This document shows, piece after piece, positions 51,083-52,698 of a stretch of 52,698 bases of DNA. Source of the DNA: Alcanivorax sp. (GTDB lineage Bacteria > Pseudomonadota > Gammaproteobacteria > Pseudomonadales > Alcanivoracaceae); NCBI GenBank assembly GCA_022449455.1, contig JAKUPL010000029.1, forward strand, positions 1 to 52,698, given 5' to 3'. Within the stretch, counting starts at the first letter, position 1, and each line of letters starts with the position of its first letter. A model generated the notes under the pieces. It was not told where the DNA came from, ran no database searches, and saw nothing but the letters and a program-made list of their open reading frames with translations. The translations under genes were made by a program, and so were the position numbers.

Positions 51083-52474
51083 TCAGCCGCCGATCGCTTC
51101 CCGGCCCCGGGCGACGGCGGCGCGGACCTGCTCGGGGGCGGTGCCGCCGATGTGGTTGCGGGCGCTCACCGAGCCTTCCAGGGTCAGCACCTCGAACACG
51201 TCCTCGTCGATCTGGTCGCTGAACTGGCGCAGCTCGGACAGGGACATCTCGCTCAGGTCCTTCTTCTGGTCCACGCCATGGGCCACCGCCTTGCCGACGA
51301 TCTCGTGGGAGTCGCGGAAGGCGATGCCCTTGCGCACCAGGTAGTCGGCCAGATCGGTGGCGGTGGCGAAGCCGCGGCGGGCCGCTTCGCGCATCACTTC
51401 GCGGTTCGGTTCCAGGGCCGGGATCATGTCGGCGAAGGCGCGCAGGCAGCCGGCCAGCGTGTCCACCGCGTCATAGAGCGGTTCCTTGTCTTCCTGGTTG
51501 TCCTTGTTGTAGGCCAGCGGCTGGCTTTTCATCAGGGTCAGCAGGGCGATCAGGTGGCCGTTGACGCGGCCGGTCTTGCCACGCACCAGCTCCGGCACGT
51601 CCGGGTTCTTTTTCTGCGGCATGATCGAGCTGCCGGTGCAGAAGCGGTCCGGCAGGTCGATAAAGTTGAACTGGGCGCTGGTCCACAGCACCAGCTCCTC
51701 GCTGATGCGTGACAGATGGGTCACGCACAGCGCCGTCAGGGCGCAGAACTCGATGGCGAAGTCCCGGTCGCTGACCGCGTCCAGGGAATTCTCGCAGACG
51801 CCGTCGAAACCGAGCAGCTCGCAGGTGCGTTCGCGCAGGATCGGGTAGGTGGTGCCGGCCAGGGCGGCGGCGCCCAGGGGCATGCGGTTGACCCGCTTGC
51901 GGCAATCGCGCAGGCGCTCGCGGTCGCGTTTGAGCATTTCGAACCAGGCCAGCAGATGGTGGCCGAAGGTCACCGGCTGGGCGGTCTGCAGGTGGGTGAA
52001 GCCGGGCATGATGGTGGCCGCCTCGCGCTCCGCCAGGTCCAGCAGACCGGTCATCAGGCGGGTCATTTCCCCGTCGATCAGCGCGATCTCGTCGCGCAGC
52101 CACAGGCGGATGTCGGTGGCCACCTGGTCGTTGCGGGAGCGGCCGGTGTGCAGCTTCTTGCCGGTGATGCCGATCTTGTCGGTGAGCCGCGCCTCGATGT
52201 TCATGTGCACGTCTTCCAGGGCCACGGACCACTGGAACTGGCCGGCCTCGATCTCGGCGCGGATCTCGTCCAGCCCCTGGATGATGGCGTCGCGCTCATC
52301 GTCGGTGAGCACGCCGGCCTCGGCGAGCATGGTGGCGTGGGCCTGGGAACCCTGGATATCCTGCCGGTACATGCGGCGGTCGAAGCCGACGCTGGCGGTG
52401 AATTCCTGCACGAAGGCATCGGTGGACTCGCTGAAGCGGCCGCCCCAGAGTTGGTTTTGCTGCTGGTCACTCAT
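51083..52474 (-). CDS. argH: argininosuccinate lyase
   Basis: A 463-residue ArgH that splits argininosuccinate into arginine and fumarate, the last step of arginine synthesis. It starts [17 protein letters not shown] and shows [37 protein letters not shown] and the fumarase-superfamily signature [19 protein letters not shown] -10 element lies at 52514-52519 on the minus strand. The upstream region is taken up by a half palindrome and an insertion sequence end, so hemC, often divergent from argH, is not seen. Confidence 0.96.
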   Translation of the reverse strand: MSDQQQNQLWGGRFSESTDAFVQEFTASVGFDRRMYRQDIQGSQAHATMLAEAGVLTDDERDAIIQGLDEIRAEIEAGQFQWSVALEDVHMNIEARLTDKIGITGKKLHTGRSRNDQVATDIRLWLRDEIALIDGEMTRLMTGLLDLAEREAATIMPGFTHLQTAQPVTFGHHLLAWFEMLKRDRERLRDCRKRVNRMPLGAAALAGTTYPILRERTCELLGFDGVCENSLDAVSDRDFAIEFCALTALCVTHLSRISEELVLWTSAQFNFIDLPDRFCTGSSIMPQKKNPDVPELVRGKTGRVNGHLIALLTLMKSQPLAYNKDNQEDKEPLYDAVDTLAGCLRAFADMIPALEPNREVMREAARRGFATATDLADYLVRKGIAFRDSHEIVGKAVAHGVDQKKDLSEMSLSELRQFSDQIDEDVFEVLTLEGSVSARNHIGGTAPEQVRAAVARGREAIGG

Positions 52475-52558
52475 GTCGTTGCTCGCGTCCGGCGCTGAAT
52501 TGACGGGGCGCGCAGTATAGCACCGCCGGACGGTGGTATCGTAGGCAAACCCAGGAGC

Positions 52559-52622
52559 GAGTGAAAAGTTGAAAGTTAAAAGCGCGGGCACGGCCGTACC
52601 GGCGTCGAGGCCCGCCGCCGCG
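52559..52622. repeat. dispersed heptad palindrome, half copy E
   Basis: Only the left arm (GTGAAAAG, GTTGAAAG, GTTAAAAG units, 52559-52582) and the start of the core (GCGCGGGCACGGCCGT) are present before the insertion sequence begins at about 52623. The right arm is either beyond the insertion or lost. Confidence 0.75.
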
Positions 52623-52698
52623 TGGACTGGCCCCACTTAAGTAGACACGGGTTGTAAAGTCGCCGCATAGGCGTTGGGGGTGAGTCCGCCCAGCGTCA
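52623..52698 (-). mobile_element. 3' end of an IS3-family insertion sequence
   Basis: From about 52623 a terminal repeat-like sequence, TGGACTGGCCCCACTTAAGT, leads into the end of a transposase frame on the minus strand. The visible part is the right end of an IS3-family element running out of the window. Confidence 0.8.
52637..52698 (-). CDS. IS3-family transposase OrfB, C-terminal fragment
   Basis: Nineteen codons to a TAA read TLGGLTPNAYAATLQPVST. LGGLTP is the typical near-terminal motif of IS3-family OrfB (rve domain) transposases. The gene starts beyond the window, so completeness cannot be judged. Confidence 0.82.
   Translation of the reverse strand, partial: TLGGLTPNAYAATLQPVST

Overview
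The window reads as chromosomal DNA of a GC-rich gammaproteobacterium. The best guess is an Alcanivorax-type marine hydrocarbonoclastic bacterium. This is inferred from strong GC bias at third positions, Gram-negative envelope genes (lgt, lptM, RND pump), the gammaproteobacterial blocks rppH-ptsP, lgt-thyA-folA and dapF-DUF484-xerC-yigB, and a glucosylglycerate-type osmolyte cassette. No rRNA, tRNA, CRISPR array or prophage was seen. About 53 protein genes can be supported.

Layout. 1-3.6 kb: a possible gene end, a palindromic repeat, a zinc alcohol dehydrogenase coupled to a permease, and a TSUP transporter. 3.7-5.1 kb: two tandem paralogous lipoproteins. 5.2-10.1 kb: an RND efflux pump with a divergent TetR regulator and two operator-like palindromes. 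10.2-16.1 kb: a DedA protein whose stop codon is supplied by a MITE-like element, an Ada-AlkA repair fusion, an MFS transporter, a DUF1653 protein, an RlmI-like methyltransferase and a LysE exporter. 16.3-21.2 kb: a di-haem cytochrome gene with a broken 3' end, then a copper operon (copA, a cupredoxin-like protein, a DUF411 protein) behind a MerR/CueR-type promoter. 21.3-25.6 kb: an outer-membrane protein, then glutarate catabolism (LysR regulator, gcdH, CoA-transferase). 25.6-28.1 kb: a HAD hydrolase, imelysin-like lipoprotein and TetR operon.

28.2-34.9 kb holds housekeeping genes (rppH, ptsP, an NRDE protein, a TSUP protein, lgt, thyA, folA). 34.9-37.6 kb is an accessory-looking locus: two paralogous XRE regulators divergent from an orphan type III Mod-like DNA methyltransferase, with a recurring TTGNAATGG operator-like motif. 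37.6-39.7 kb: three conserved proteins of unknown role. 39.7-41.2 kb: a Fur-type promoter with hemP and a HemS-like haem protein. 41.4-45.0 kb: the dapF-DUF484-xerC-yigB-yqcC operon. 45.3-52.5 kb: rlmJ, then an osmolyte cassette (gpgS, MPGP-type phosphatase), lysA, lptM, a glycerate kinase and argH. The last 76 bases are the end of an IS3-family insertion sequence.

The most unusual structural feature is a dispersed intergenic palindrome family (five copies: about 80-178, 15331-15441, 41177-41340, 45081-45244 and a half copy from 52559). Its arms are AGTTRAA heptads and its core is GC-rich (GGCCGTGCCCGCG). The arms are perfect inverted repeats of 26 and 30 bases in two copies. Together with the MITE-like element and the XRE/methyltransferase locus, these are the parts most worth following up.
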